DNA of 64,000 bases from contig NZ_VKNW01000004.1 of assembly GCF_007474535.1 (NCBI RefSeq), positions 62,001 through 126,000 of the forward strand, written 5' to 3'. This stretch comes from Chryseobacterium echinoideorum. GTDB taxonomy: Bacteria; Bacteroidota; Bacteroidia; Flavobacteriales; Weeksellaceae. Each line of letters begins with the position of its first letter. Positions within the stretch are counted from its first letter, which is position 1. This document shows positions 25,506 through 35,200 of this stretch, one piece after another. Below the pieces are notes generated by a model that saw nothing but the letters and a program-made list of their open reading frames with translations, ran no database searches and had not been told where the DNA came from. A program made the position numbers and the translations under genes.

Positions 25506-26528
25506 ATGGTCCAAAAATTCCTGATAGCGCTGATGACATTACCTTTCAGTTGGCAAATTTGTAATGCGCAGGCCAATTCGGTCAACGAATACAATCGTAT
25601 CGTACTGAATGGTGTGGAACATGGTGTATTCATCAAAAGCAATAACGTCAAAAATCCGGTCTTACTCATCCTGCACGGTGGCCCCGGCTTTTCAGATTTT
25701 TATTTTTGGCAAACCCATAACAAGGATTTAGAGCGACGTTACACTGTCGTCACATACGATCAAAGAGGAACAGGGTTATCCTACAATGATGCGGTTGCTC
25801 CTGAAAGTATGACATTTGACCAACTTGAAAGAGATGCTTTGAGTTTGATCAATATATTGAAAGAACGGTTCAAAAAAGATAAGATCTTTCTTGTGGGCTA
25901 CTCTGCAGGTACTATCACAGGTGTCAATCTTGTCAAAAAACACCCATCATTGTTTTATGCGTATATAGGTGTTGGTCAGGTCACAAACTTGTATCTGAAC
26001 GAAAAGACTTCGCTTAGCTATTCAATCCAGCAGGCAAAATTACAGAAAGATATCACAGCTTTATCACAATTGCAGGAACTCCAAAAGCGTTACCCCTCGC
26101 AAACGAAAAATGACCTGCAAGACCTTTATTTATCACGGAAATGGCTTAGGCACTTCCACGGCGATTTTTGCAAAGGCACAAGCGTAGGACAGCTCTATAA
26201 GAATATGGACACGTTTGCCAAACAACATTACAACGATAGCCTGATTGCGAAAGGGCAATCATTCACGATGGAAGCTATGTGGGCAGAAGTGATGAAAGTT
26301 GACTTGTTTAGAACGGCAAAGGAGTTAAAAGTTCCGGTTTATTTTATTGCAGGTAGGTGCGACTACAATGCGCCATCTAAGCTTGCATTTAAGTTTTACA
26401 AGAAACTAAAAGCACCATCTAAAACATTCATTTGGTTTGAAAATTCCGGGCATTACGCACCATTTGTAGAAGCTGAAAAGTTCAATAGGCTTTTATTGGA
26501 TGAAATTTTAGCGAATGAAAAATTATAA
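25506..26528 (+). CDS. Alpha/beta hydrolase, proline iminopeptidase-like, exported
   Basis: A 340-residue hydrolase with a signal-peptide-like start (FLIALMTLPFSWQICNAQA). It has the oxyanion motif HGGPG, TYDQRGTGLS, the nucleophile elbow GYSAGT, the acid in AGRCDYNAPS and the histidine in NSGHYAPFVEAEKF. This is the S33 peptidase/hydrolase pattern. A role in cleaving or detoxifying amides or esters is likely. It starts five bases after the fusion gene. Confidence 0.8.
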   Translation: MVQKFLIALMTLPFSWQICNAQANSVNEYNRIVLNGVEHGVFIKSNNVKNPVLLILHGGPGFSDFYFWQTHNKDLERRYTVVTYDQRGTGLSYNDAVAPESMTFDQLERDALSLINILKERFKKDKIFLVGYSAGTITGVNLVKKHPSLFYAYIGVGQVTNLYLNEKTSLSYSIQQAKLQKDITALSQLQELQKRYPSQTKNDLQDLYLSRKWLRHFHGDFCKGTSVGQLYKNMDTFAKQHYNDSLIAKGQSFTMEAMWAEVMKVDLFRTAKELKVPVYFIAGRCDYNAPSKLAFKFYKKLKAPSKTFIWFENSGHYAPFVEAEKFNRLLLDEILANEKL

Positions 26529-26570
26529 CCCATACCCTTATAAAGTAAAAAACCGTCAAACAGTAAATTT

Positions 26571-26615
26571 TGTCCGTTTTTTACTATCCCAAAAGGTTTT
26601 CTTCTGCCAACTTTG
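26571..26615 (+). promoter_or_regulatory. Shared-box promoter 3
   Basis: The box TGTCCGTTTTTTACTAT at 26571-26587 is followed by a -7 element CAACTTTG ending at 26615, with the same 44-base distance as in the other three copies. It precedes the exported VOC gene by 25 bases. Confidence 0.65.
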
Positions 26616-26639
26616 AACGATCGAATAAATTCAATAACA

Positions 26640-27107
26640 ATGAGAAAAGTAGTTTTAATCATTATGGCATTCTGCATAACTGCAAATGTCTATTCACAAA
26701 CAAATTCAACCACTAAAAAAGAAATCAAAATGAAATTGAACGCTGGTATCCTAACAGAAAAATTGGAAGAAACAAAAGCCTTTTATCTTAAAACATTGGG
26801 TTTTGGTGTAAGCTTTGAAAACGAGTTTTACATATTATTGCACACGCCCGGCAAAGAAGCGGAAATAAGCTTTCTATTGCCCAACCACCCAAGCCAGCAA
26901 CCATTCTTTCAAAAGCCCTTTCAGGGGCAGGGAATGTATCTTACCATTGAAGTGGATGATGTGGATAAGATCTATCAAGAATTAAAGCAGAAAGGTGTCA
27001 AAATCGAAATAGACATACGTAACGAACCGTGGGGCGACAGGCATTTTGCAATTAAAGACCCAAATGGCATTGGTATAGACATCGTAAAATATTCAGCACC
27101 TCAATAG
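26640..27107 (+). CDS. VOC-family protein with a signal-peptide-like N-terminus
   Basis: A 155-residue protein. The first 20 residues (RKVVLIIMAFCITANVYSQ) look like a cleavable signal peptide. A glyoxalase/VOC domain follows: KLNAGILTEKLEETKAFYLK, FENEFYILLH, MYLTIEVDDVDKIYQELKQK and RHFAIKDPNGIGIDIVKYS. Most VOC proteins are cytosolic, so export would be unusual. The ATG at 26640 is preferred since an earlier TTG lies within the -7 element. It heads a two-gene unit with another VOC protein. Confidence 0.7.
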   Translation: MRKVVLIIMAFCITANVYSQTNSTTKKEIKMKLNAGILTEKLEETKAFYLKTLGFGVSFENEFYILLHTPGKEAEISFLLPNHPSQQPFFQKPFQGQGMYLTIEVDDVDKIYQELKQKGVKIEIDIRNEPWGDRHFAIKDPNGIGIDIVKYSAPQ

Positions 27108-27119
27108 AAGATAAAAGAT

Positions 27120-27575
27120 ATGACAAATAAAGGATTACTAAAAATGAACAACGTAGGTATCGTTGTAGAAAATCTTGATGATACGATTTCATTTTTCAAG
27201 GAGTTAGGAATGACACTTGAAGGACGGGATATTGTTGATGGCAAATGGGCAGGAAGGGTAACAGGGCTTGGAAACCAATCAGCAGAAATAGCGATGATGG
27301 TTACCCCGGACGGACAAAGCCGACTTGAACTTTCGCGTTTTATAATACCGGAAACCGTTTCAGACCATAGAACTGCACCGGTTAATTCGTTGGGATATTT
27401 GAGAGTAATGTTTGAAGTGGACGACATAGACGAGGTTATGTCCAGGCTATCAAAACACGGTGCCGAACTCGTTGATGAAATAGTCAACTATGAGGATATT
27501 TACCGACTTTGTTATATCCGTGGTGTGGAGGGACTTCTTATTGGGCTTTTTGAAAAAATTAATAGAGATTTGTAG
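27120..27575 (+). CDS. VOC-family (glyoxalase/bleomycin-resistance-like) protein
   Basis: A 151-residue VOC protein: MNNVGIVVENLDDTISFFKE, SRLELSRFIIPE, GYLRVMFEVDDIDEVMSRLS and YRLCYIRGVEGLLIGLFEK. The histidine and glutamate ligands seem partly changed (NNVGIVV in place of a His-containing strand), so metal binding is uncertain. It starts 13 bases after the exported VOC gene and is followed by a strong terminator. Confidence 0.75.
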   Translation: MTNKGLLKMNNVGIVVENLDDTISFFKELGMTLEGRDIVDGKWAGRVTGLGNQSAEIAMMVTPDGQSRLELSRFIIPETVSDHRTAPVNSLGYLRVMFEVDDIDEVMSRLSKHGAELVDEIVNYEDIYRLCYIRGVEGLLIGLFEKINRDL

Positions 27576-27577
27576 CT

Positions 27578-27603
27578 AAAGCCCCGTTAACAGGGGCTTT
27601 TTT
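27578..27603 (+). terminator. Rho-independent terminator
   Basis: AAAGCCCC at 27578-27585 pairs with GGGGCTTT at 27593-27600 around a short TTAA-containing loop and is followed by further T residues. A textbook intrinsic terminator ending the VOC operon. Confidence 0.85.
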
Positions 27604-27673
27604 ATGCAACTCTTTTTGTGGAAGTAATCAACCTTTACTTACACCATTATCAATAAACTTCCTTTCACAACAT

Positions 27674-27718
27674 TGTCCGTTTTATACAATGATTTGCAAA
27701 CGCTTTGTAATTAATTTG
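27674..27718 (+). promoter_or_regulatory. Shared-box promoter 4
   Basis: The most divergent box, TGTCCGTTTTATACAAT, at 27674-27690, with -7 element TTAATTTG ending at 27718, again 44 bases from the box start. It serves the membrane protein gene at 27791, leaving a leader of about 70 bases. Confidence 0.6.
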
Positions 27719-27790
27719 CAATGTGAGTTTCGTTATTCACTGCAACATATCGCCAATTGTTTCAAGTGCGGATTTTGTAAAAGAATTAAG

Positions 27791-28180
27791 ATGAATACCC
27801 TTTTGATTATAGCGAATGTAGTAGTACTGGCATCGGTCATTTTCCATATATTTTGGGGAGATAAAGATATTAAGTTGATTGAACCGGACATTTTCGAGCA
27901 TAAAAAATTTGAAAACTGGATAATGGCAAGAGGCGCATTCCACGCTGTTTCAGTGGATATGCTGATGATTACTGCCGGACTTACTTTGATAAATTTCACA
28001 GACCTATTAAATCAACATCGAACAATTCTCCTAATGATTATGAGCATCTACTGTCTGTTGTATGCTATCTTTTTCTTTATTGTGATAACGGTGTCAGGCA
28101 AATTGCCTCAAAAATTTCTGAAACTATGCCAATGGGCATTGTTCCTGATATTAAGCGGACTGATTTATTTCGGTGTCTAA
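27791..28180 (+). CDS. Small membrane protein under a shared-box promoter
   Basis: A 129-residue protein with four hydrophobic helices (residues 3-22, 48-66, 78-98, 108-127) and motif HKKFENWIMARGAFHAVSVD between helices 1 and 2. Inner membrane, family not recognised. The ATG at 27791 is used because the longer frame begins in the promoter region. Function unknown. Confidence 0.55.
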   Translation: MNTLLIIANVVVLASVIFHIFWGDKDIKLIEPDIFEHKKFENWIMARGAFHAVSVDMLMITAGLTLINFTDLLNQHRTILLMIMSIYCLLYAIFFFIVITVSGKLPQKFLKLCQWALFLILSGLIYFGV

Positions 28181-28258
28181 TTAAAGATTTATTGCTTTGA
28201 TATTTTTTAAATAAGCACATAGAAAACGAATGAAATTTTGAAAACAAAACAAAAATGT

Positions 28259-28705
28259 ATGGAGCATATTGAAAATAAATTAGTGCCCGAAAACCCTAAG
28301 CATAATCCATTTGCACAAACGTTCTTCCACGGAACTAAAGCCGACTTAAAAATCGGCGATCATATTTATCCGGGGCATCAATGCAATTATATGGAAAACA
28401 GAAAATTGAACCACGTATATGTGGCATCTACATTGACGGCAGCAATATGGGGTGCAGAGTTGGCTTTAGGCGATGCGCAGCAGCAGATTTACTTAGTCGA
28501 AGCTACCGGAGAAATTGAAAATGACCCAAATGTTACGGATAAAAAAATGCCTGGCAACCCTACGATGTCGTACAGGTCTTCGAAACCTTTTAAAGTCATT
28601 GGAGAATTGGGAACTTGGCAACCTCATTCGGCAGAGGAAATTCAAGTGATGCAAGATGGTCTTCGCAGGCTGAAAGAGCAAGGGCATAACCTTATTATTG
28701 ATTGA
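28259..28705 (+). CDS. arr: Rifampin ADP-ribosyltransferase (Arr)
   Basis: A 148-residue Arr enzyme, which transfers ADP-ribose from NAD to the 23-hydroxyl of rifamycins and so inactivates them. Signature segments: FAQTFFHGTKADLKIGD, HVYVASTLTAAIWGAELALG, QIYLVEATGEIENDPNVTDK and MPGNPTMSYRSSKPFKVIGE. All are in the expected order and the length matches known Arr proteins. The ATG at 28259 is preferred to a TTG seven codons upstream. It stands alone between two membrane protein genes in the cargo. Confidence 0.92.
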   Translation: MEHIENKLVPENPKHNPFAQTFFHGTKADLKIGDHIYPGHQCNYMENRKLNHVYVASTLTAAIWGAELALGDAQQQIYLVEATGEIENDPNVTDKKMPGNPTMSYRSSKPFKVIGELGTWQPHSAEEIQVMQDGLRRLKEQGHNLIID

Positions 28706-28805
28706 GGGTAGCACCAAATAGTCTTCAAAATAAGAATAGACGAAGGCTTTGTATTCAGAACATCGTTATAGAAGTAAAAAAAAAACCTATTAAGCATCAG
28801 AAACA

Positions 28806-29471
28806 ATGAAACGAATAGCATTTTACAGAACTATTCTATGGGCAGGCGTTTTTATAATGGTTGTGACGTTATTGGTTTCTTCCTGCATACGATTGGCCAG
28901 GGTAACACATTCCTTAAATTACGGCGAAATCCCTGCTGTCGGCACCATTGATATCGGATACGTGCAAAACCCAGTTTTAACGTTCCTGCATATCCTGCCG
29001 GGATGTTTCTTTATGCTTTCGGGTGCTTGGCAGTTCATACGTCCAATTAGAAATCGCCTTATTCACGTTCATCGATGGAATGGCAGGATATATATCGTCT
29101 TGGGGTTGGTAATAGGAATTACCGGAATAGCAATGGGAATAAAGTTAAGTTTTGGAGGTATGGCGGAAGCATCAGCATCCATAGTTTTCGGCTTGTTTTT
29201 CCTATATGCCCTCCTAAAAGCCTATTGGTGTATTAGGAGAAAGCAGTTCACATTGCATAGAGAATGGATGATAAGAGCGTATAGTATAGGCTTGGCAGTA
29301 GCTACCATACGACCGTTGACCGGACTTTTCTTTAGCTTTACCGCTATTCCATTCCATACTTTTTTCGGGATATCATTTTGGATAGCTTTTATCTTAAACG
29401 TAGGTATTGCAGAAATATGGATCAGATATACCCGTAGTGGATCTGGAAAGAAGATGAAATCATTATCATAA
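28806..29471 (+). CDS. DUF2306-like membrane protein
   Basis: A 221-residue polytopic protein with about six or seven helices. Conserved-looking histidines occur in LTFLHILPGCFFMLSGAWQF, NRLIHVHRWNGRIY and KQFTLHREWMIRAYSIGLA, as in DUF2306 proteins, where they may bind heme. Inner membrane. Function unknown. Confidence 0.7.
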   Translation: MKRIAFYRTILWAGVFIMVVTLLVSSCIRLARVTHSLNYGEIPAVGTIDIGYVQNPVLTFLHILPGCFFMLSGAWQFIRPIRNRLIHVHRWNGRIYIVLGLVIGITGIAMGIKLSFGGMAEASASIVFGLFFLYALLKAYWCIRRKQFTLHREWMIRAYSIGLAVATIRPLTGLFFSFTAIPFHTFFGISFWIAFILNVGIAEIWIRYTRSGSGKKMKSLS

Positions 29472-29504
29472 AATATTTTGTTATAAATCAATTAATTACT
29501 GATT

Positions 29505-29945
29505 ATGCAAGTAAAATACAACACAACAATTGTTCAAAGGGGAAATACAACAGGTATTCAGGTTTCTGAAGGTATTCTCGAACAACTAAACGGAGGCAAA
29601 AAGCCGCTCGTGAAAGTAACTTTAAATGGCTATACCTACCGCAGTGCAGTAGGAAAAATGGATGGCGAATTTATGATTAGTTTGAGTGCTGAAAACAGGG
29701 CGAACGCTAATGTACAAGGCGGTCAGACGTTAGAAGTAATCCTCGAATTGGACACCGAACAACGAACAGTAGAACTCCCTAAAGAGCTTCAAGACGAATT
29801 TGACAATAACGAGGATGCCAAATCAGCATTTGAGAAACTTGCGCCAAGTCGGAAAAAAGCAATGGTGCTTTCAATCAACGAAGCCAAAACCGATGAAACA
29901 AGAAAAAAACGGATTGAAAAAGCTATTAACTCTTTAAAAAATTAA
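29505..29945 (+). CDS. YdeI/OmpD-associated-like protein (DUF1905 type)
   Basis: A 146-residue protein. Residues 1-85 fit DUF1905 (MQVKYNTTIVQRGNTTGIQV, KPLVKVTLNGYTYRSAVGKM). The C-terminal FEKLAPSRKKAMVLSINEAK with RKKRIEKAINSLK is the YdeI bacteriocin-protection-like tail. Function is not established. It is four bases from the DoxX-like gene. Confidence 0.75.
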   Translation: MQVKYNTTIVQRGNTTGIQVSEGILEQLNGGKKPLVKVTLNGYTYRSAVGKMDGEFMISLSAENRANANVQGGQTLEVILELDTEQRTVELPKELQDEFDNNEDAKSAFEKLAPSRKKAMVLSINEAKTDETRKKRIEKAINSLKN

Positions 29946-29948
29946 AAT

Positions 29949-30323
29949 ATGACAACAACCCTACTTTGGATTGGAAAAATTCTTAAAATTCTTATTTGCC
30001 TGTTTTTTCTTTTTGATGCCATAATGAAAGTTATCAAGAGCAAAAGTTCAGTAGATGCCACAGTTCAACTTGGTTTGCCACCAAATTGCGTACAGTTTAT
30101 TGGAGCGATTTTATTAATAGCAACTGCACTATATGCTTTTCCTAAAACTTCTTTTTGCGGATTGCTTTTAGTAGTAACCTATCTTGGAGGAGCAGTTGCT
30201 ATTATGTACTCATCTAAACCGGATAGTTTATCCTTTTTGTTTCCGCTTGTTTTTGGTTTGCTTGCAGTTATTGCAGAATATTTTCTTAACGACAGTTTCA
30301 GAAAGGCTTTGCAATTGAATTAG
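29949..30323 (+). CDS. DoxX-like membrane protein
   Basis: A 124-residue four-helix protein of the DoxX superfamily. LKILICLFFLFDAIMKVIKS forms helix 1, followed by TVQLGLPPNCVQFIGAILLI and LVVTYLGGAVAIMYSS. DoxX relatives take part in redox or envelope stress responses. It directly follows the YdeI-like gene and is co-transcribed. Confidence 0.7.
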   Translation: MTTTLLWIGKILKILICLFFLFDAIMKVIKSKSSVDATVQLGLPPNCVQFIGAILLIATALYAFPKTSFCGLLLVVTYLGGAVAIMYSSKPDSLSFLFPLVFGLLAVIAEYFLNDSFRKALQLN

Positions 30324-30438
30324 CAATCGAGCCAATTTTTTAAAGGAATTATAGTTAGAAAAATCCATATTAACTTTTCTCATTCCAAAAATTTATCGGT
30401 AGATGAACATCATAGTAATCATCAATTGCTTACTGATT

Positions 30439-30507
30439 ACGGAAGGTACTTTTTTTTAAGAGCCTAACAGGATTGGGATTGATATTGTAAAAAATATCAT
30501 ACCGTAG
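30439..30507 (+). pseudogene. Remnant of a VOC-family gene
   Basis: Just before a TAG at 30505-30507 the frame reads EPNRIGIDIVKNIIP, the C-terminal signature of VOC proteins; the intact gene at 26640-27107 has DPNGIGIDIVKYS at the same place. Upstream, LITEGTFF with a stop resembles the preceding strand, shifted by a run of T residues. No start codon or first module remains. It indicates decay of an earlier VOC copy in this 240-base gap. Confidence 0.5.
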
Positions 30508-30564
30508 AAACACAAAGCAAAATTCCTTTGAGGAAAAATATTACAAAATATTAATCACATAGAA

Positions 30565-31305
30565 ATGGGTACAACATTCAGTATTACTGAAAAATTTGGC
30601 AAAGAGTTGGCAGAATTGCTTGCAGAAAAGATTAGTATAGTATTTCCACAATTTCCCAATGAAAATTTTATAAATGATGTAGATCTTGCAGTTATAGGGA
30701 AATCATATACACAACGGATTGATGCTATTGCAGATCTGTTGTACAAATATTTACCACAAAGTTATCCTAAAGCACTTTCGGTTTTGATGCAGATTTTGGG
30801 AGAACCTAATCCAAATGAAACAGGAATGTTTACGTATTACTATTGGTTGATGCCTATCGGAAAGTTTGTAGAAAAATTTGGTTTGGAAGATCTCGAAATA
30901 TCACTGAAATCCATTGAAGAAATCACTAAAAGAAATACAGGTGAATATGCCATTAGACCATATATAAGAAAGTACCCTAAAGAAGTATTGGCTAAGATGT
31001 CAGAATGGGCAAAATCACACGATTTTCATCTACGTAGATTGGCAAGTGAGGGACTGCGGCCAAAATTACCTTGGGCTTCCAAACTTGATACATTTAATGA
31101 TACACCTCAGCCAGTTTTCGAGATTTTAGATTTATTGAGAGAAGATGATGTGAAATTTGTTAAAAAATCTGTCGCTAACCACCTGACTGATTGGCTAAAG
31201 GTTAACAAGGAACAAGTATCAACATTAATTCGGGAATGGAGTAAATCCCCTAACCCTAATACACAATGGATCGTGAGATATGCGACCCGAAAAATCAAGG
31301 CTTAA
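30565..31305 (+). CDS. AlkC/AlkD-like DNA alkylation repair protein
   Basis: A 246-residue protein of HEAT-like repeats as in AlkC/AlkD glycosylases, which remove 3-methylated purines. Typical segments are DLLYKYLPQSYPKALSVLMQ, FTYYYWLMPIGKFVEKFGLE, RPYIRKYPKEVLAKMSEWAK, FHLRRLASEGLRPKLPWASK and VANHLTDWLKVNKEQVSTL. The last part (NPNTQWIVRYATRKIK) is also conserved. It would act in the cytoplasm against alkylating agents. Confidence 0.8.
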   Translation: MGTTFSITEKFGKELAELLAEKISIVFPQFPNENFINDVDLAVIGKSYTQRIDAIADLLYKYLPQSYPKALSVLMQILGEPNPNETGMFTYYYWLMPIGKFVEKFGLEDLEISLKSIEEITKRNTGEYAIRPYIRKYPKEVLAKMSEWAKSHDFHLRRLASEGLRPKLPWASKLDTFNDTPQPVFEILDLLREDDVKFVKKSVANHLTDWLKVNKEQVSTLIREWSKSPNPNTQWIVRYATRKIKA

Positions 31306-31372
31306 TTATTATATGAGTATTGGTCGATAACATTATTGCAGAAAAAATGAATACGGAAATTATAATTTGTGA

Positions 31373-32197
31373 ATGGATAATTTTTACAACGAATTGCTTT
31401 ACGAATTGGAAATGGAAATCGACAAATTGGAAATTGAAGCCGATTGTCGGATCCAAAAGATAGAAACTGTTATACACGAAATAGTTAAGTGTTTATCAAA
31501 ATTAAAGGAGTATATCCAAAAAAGAGGATTTAATAATACGGAAGAAGAAATTCGCTTTTTCAAACATCAGAAGCCTGTCATTGTTTCCAAACTAATTTAT
31601 TATAATGCCATTTATAAAATAGAGAGTAAAAAACCAAATGAAACAAAGTCTGCAAAGAAGTACATTCATACTGAATTGAAAAAACTCAAAAGGTTTTTTG
31701 ATAATAATCTTGAATTTTATAAGTATTATCGTACTAATAATACCTTTATTGATGATCAGCTTTTTGTTCGGGGTAAGTATGACATTAAGTTAAATTTGGA
31801 CACAATCTATTTTGAAACAGACCATTCCTTCTCCACTGTTGCCGATTACAAAGCTGCTAAAATACTTGCTAACGATTTAATACAGGTTTATCTTGAAGAT
31901 CAATTAAATAATAGACACTATAAACGGGTACATCGAAAATCTCCTTTGACCTGGACAGCAAGCAAAACTGCATTGACGGAACTTATTTATGCACTTCATT
32001 CACAGGGTGTATTTGACAGAGGAAATGCAGAGATAAAACTTATTGCGAAGACATTTGAAAGTGCTTTTAATATAGATTTGGGCGATTTCTATCATACGTT
32101 TATGGAGTTGAAAGCCCGAAAAATAAACCGTACCAAATTCCTTGACAGTTTGTGTGAAGCTCTGATAAAGAAAATGGATGAACAGGACGAGAGGTAG
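31373..32197 (+). CDS. rteC: RteC-domain protein, copy 2
   Basis: A 274-residue RteC-like protein, close along its whole length to copy 1: KLIYYNAIYKIESKK, FYKYYRTNNTFIDDQLFVRG, NDLIQVYLEDQLNN and FYHTFMELKARKINRTKFLD. It closes the second cargo block and converges on the helicase gene, from which only three bases separate it. Two such similar copies in one element suggest duplication or stepwise insertion of cargo. Expected role: transcriptional control of excision. Confidence 0.85.
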   Translation: MDNFYNELLYELEMEIDKLEIEADCRIQKIETVIHEIVKCLSKLKEYIQKRGFNNTEEEIRFFKHQKPVIVSKLIYYNAIYKIESKKPNETKSAKKYIHTELKKLKRFFDNNLEFYKYYRTNNTFIDDQLFVRGKYDIKLNLDTIYFETDHSFSTVADYKAAKILANDLIQVYLEDQLNNRHYKRVHRKSPLTWTASKTALTELIYALHSQGVFDRGNAEIKLIAKTFESAFNIDLGDFYHTFMELKARKINRTKFLDSLCEALIKKMDEQDER

Positions 32198-32200
32198 TGT

Positions 32201-35200
32201 TTATATTATCCCTCTTGGCAGATGAGTACCTTTTGTCTGAATAATACTACCAGCAACAATGGGTGTATGCTCTTGTTTCTCAACTTTATTTTCGGCTTCA
32301 TCGTTGGGGTCTTCTTTAGATTTTTTCATAGATAGCAGTATCTTCCGTTCAACGGAAGCTAACTCCGTTTTGAGTTCGCTCAATCGGTTCTCCTTACTCC
32401 ATGTACCGTTAAGAACTTCCTGAAGAACAGGTAAATCCTTTTGTATTTCCACAATTTTCTTTTGCTCCTGTTCGATATAGCCGGGCAATTTCTCCAGTGC
32501 ATTAAGGAAGTTCGTAGCAGCCAGCTTTTCATCTTTGGCGATGATACCGTTGTTGTAGGTATATTTGATATTACCCTCGCCCTGTACAAAAAAACGGTTT
32601 ACCCGAATATCCACATCCTCTTTTTCGGACATTTCAGTTTTGACCAACAGCGTAAAACCGTACAGGCTTCCTATTTCTTCGTACTGACCTCCGGTGCGGG
32701 CTTTGTCCGCAAGCTGGTTGAGCTTTGCACCGATTTGTTTCATATCCGCATTGGGCGGTACTCCGTCCAACTGCACAGGATTTGCAATTGTACCGTCCGA
32801 ATGTTTTTGTATGCGTTGCTGCAAGTTTTCCCAATCGAGGCTCATTCGGTTGAAACGGGATTGCGTACTATCCAACTCTTCCGTATAATCTTGCAGTTTG
32901 GATTTGGCACTGAATTTAGAACGGTTGAACGCCTGTTTTTCGCTTTCCAGTCCAGCAATTTGTTTTTCTAACTTGGCTTTATCCAACAGGTCTGTATTTC
33001 CTGATAGGATGGCCACATATTCCGAAAAATTCATTCCCGATTTTTCGTCCATACTGCCCTCGTCAATGGTTCGTTTGCCGAGATTGTTTTTTTTTAATTG
33101 GTCTATAAAAAGTTGCTTATTATACAGCAGGTTAAATTTATAGCTGTCCAATGATTTTTCTACGGCATAAATGATTACATCTACTTTATTTTCTGCAAAA
33201 AACTTGGCGATCTCATTGCCTTTACGAACAGCTCTTCCGTCCCTTTGGGCAAGGTCGCTTGGTCGCCACGGCGTATCGAGATGATGAACGGCAACGGATT
33301 TTTTTTGTGCATTCACACCAGTACCCAACATACTGGTTGAACCGAACAGTACACGGATTTTGCCTTCGTTCATCCCTTTGATAAGCTCCTTACGTTGCTT
33401 ATCATTTTTTGCTTCTTGTATAAAGCGGACTTCATGAGCCGGAATGCCGTGGTCTTCCACAAGTTTGCGTTTGATTTCTGAATACACATTCCATTCGCCT
33501 GGCTTGTAGGTTCCCAAATCCGAGAAAACAAACTGCGTTCCTTTTTGTGAGTTGTATTGGTTGTAGTACTTAGCAATGTTTACTGCACAATGCGAAGCTT
33601 TGCTATCGGGATGGTCTTCATATTTTCCATTTACCATCCGCATATCGAGTGACATTTTGCGGGCGTAATCCGTAGCAATGAGCATCTTCGCCTTTTCTTC
33701 GCTTTGCGACAACGGTGGTCTTCCGAGCAACTCGGCATTTCCCGTTTTTGCAAAATCCATCAATTTTTGAATAAATGCAGACTGGTCTGGAGTGGGCGGA
33801 ATATTATACAATATCTCATTCTTATTCGGTCGGTCAATGCCTATATCCTTTGCGGTTCGGTAATCTGTGATTTCCGAGTAGAATTGCGCCAGCTCCGGCA
33901 CTTTGATAAAGTAGCGGAAACGCTCTTTTGCTACAATGTTGTTAGCAACCGAAAATTCATAATCGGTCGTTTTCCTTGCATAAATAGCTGCCCACGCATC
34001 AAAAGAGTGAATACCCTGTTTTTCTATTGCCCGTGGTCGCAGGTACTTAAATAGCAGATACAGTTCCGTCAGCGAATTACTGATAGTTGTACCCGAAAGG
34101 AAAGTTGCTCCCATATCCGCATTGATGCGTTCCTGAATGGTACGAATGGCAAAAAGTAGGTTCATAGCTTTTAGGCTTCCGTCAACATTACCCAATCCCG
34201 CAACTCTTGAATGCCTTGTGTTAAACATCAGATTTTTGAATTGATGGCTTTCGTCCACAAACAAATGGTCAATGCCCATCATCTTAAAATCAACCACATC
34301 ATCTTTGCGGTTATCAATATCGTGTTGCAAGGTTTTGAGCTTCACTTCGAGGTTTTCTTTTCGCTTGATTACTCCTGCAAGCATTCCTCTGGTAATTTCT
34401 TTGCCTTGCGATTGCAGCGCATCGAGGTTTCGTTCTACGCTATCTAACTCGATTTGGAGAATTTCCTTTTGCATTTCGGGCGATTGCGGTATCATTCCGA
34501 ATTGGTCGTGTGTGAGAATAACACAATCCCAATCGTTGTTTTTAATATCGCCAAAAATCCGCAGACGTTTTTGGGGCGTAAAATCTTCTTTGCCCGGAAA
34601 CAGTATTTTGGCGTGTGGGTAAGCGGTGCGGTAGGCTTCGGCAATTTCGTGAACATTGCTTTTCAGCCCGATAATCATCGGCTTATGGGCCAATCCCAAA
34701 CGTTTCATTTCCTGTGCTGCGGTACACATCACAAGGGTTTTTCCTGCACCTACTTCGTGGTCACAAATTGCCCCGTTGTTCAGCTTTATCATCCAAACGG
34801 CATCCTTTTGGCTTGAATACAGGTCTTCAATGCCCAACGCCTTACGGTCTAAGCCCGGAAAGTCCTGATGGCTTCCGTCATAGTTCGGTCGGACGAAGCA
34901 GTTAAACGTATCGTTGTATTGGTCGGTAAGTCTTGTCTTAAATTCACCATTTTGGGCATGAAGCCATTCGGTAAAGGCGGTACGGATTTCATCAATCTTG
35001 GTATTCGCCATTTGTATGGCTTCCTTATCCCGCACCTTGACCTCTTGGTCGCCAACCGTAATTTTTTTGGTAATATCAGGCGTGGTATTGACAAGGGCGT
35101 GTTTGAACAGGGCAATCCCATCAAACGTCCGGCTTTCAGCTTTGACAGCATATTTCTCCCATATATGCAAATTCTTACGGCCGCACTTTACTGAAAAGTC

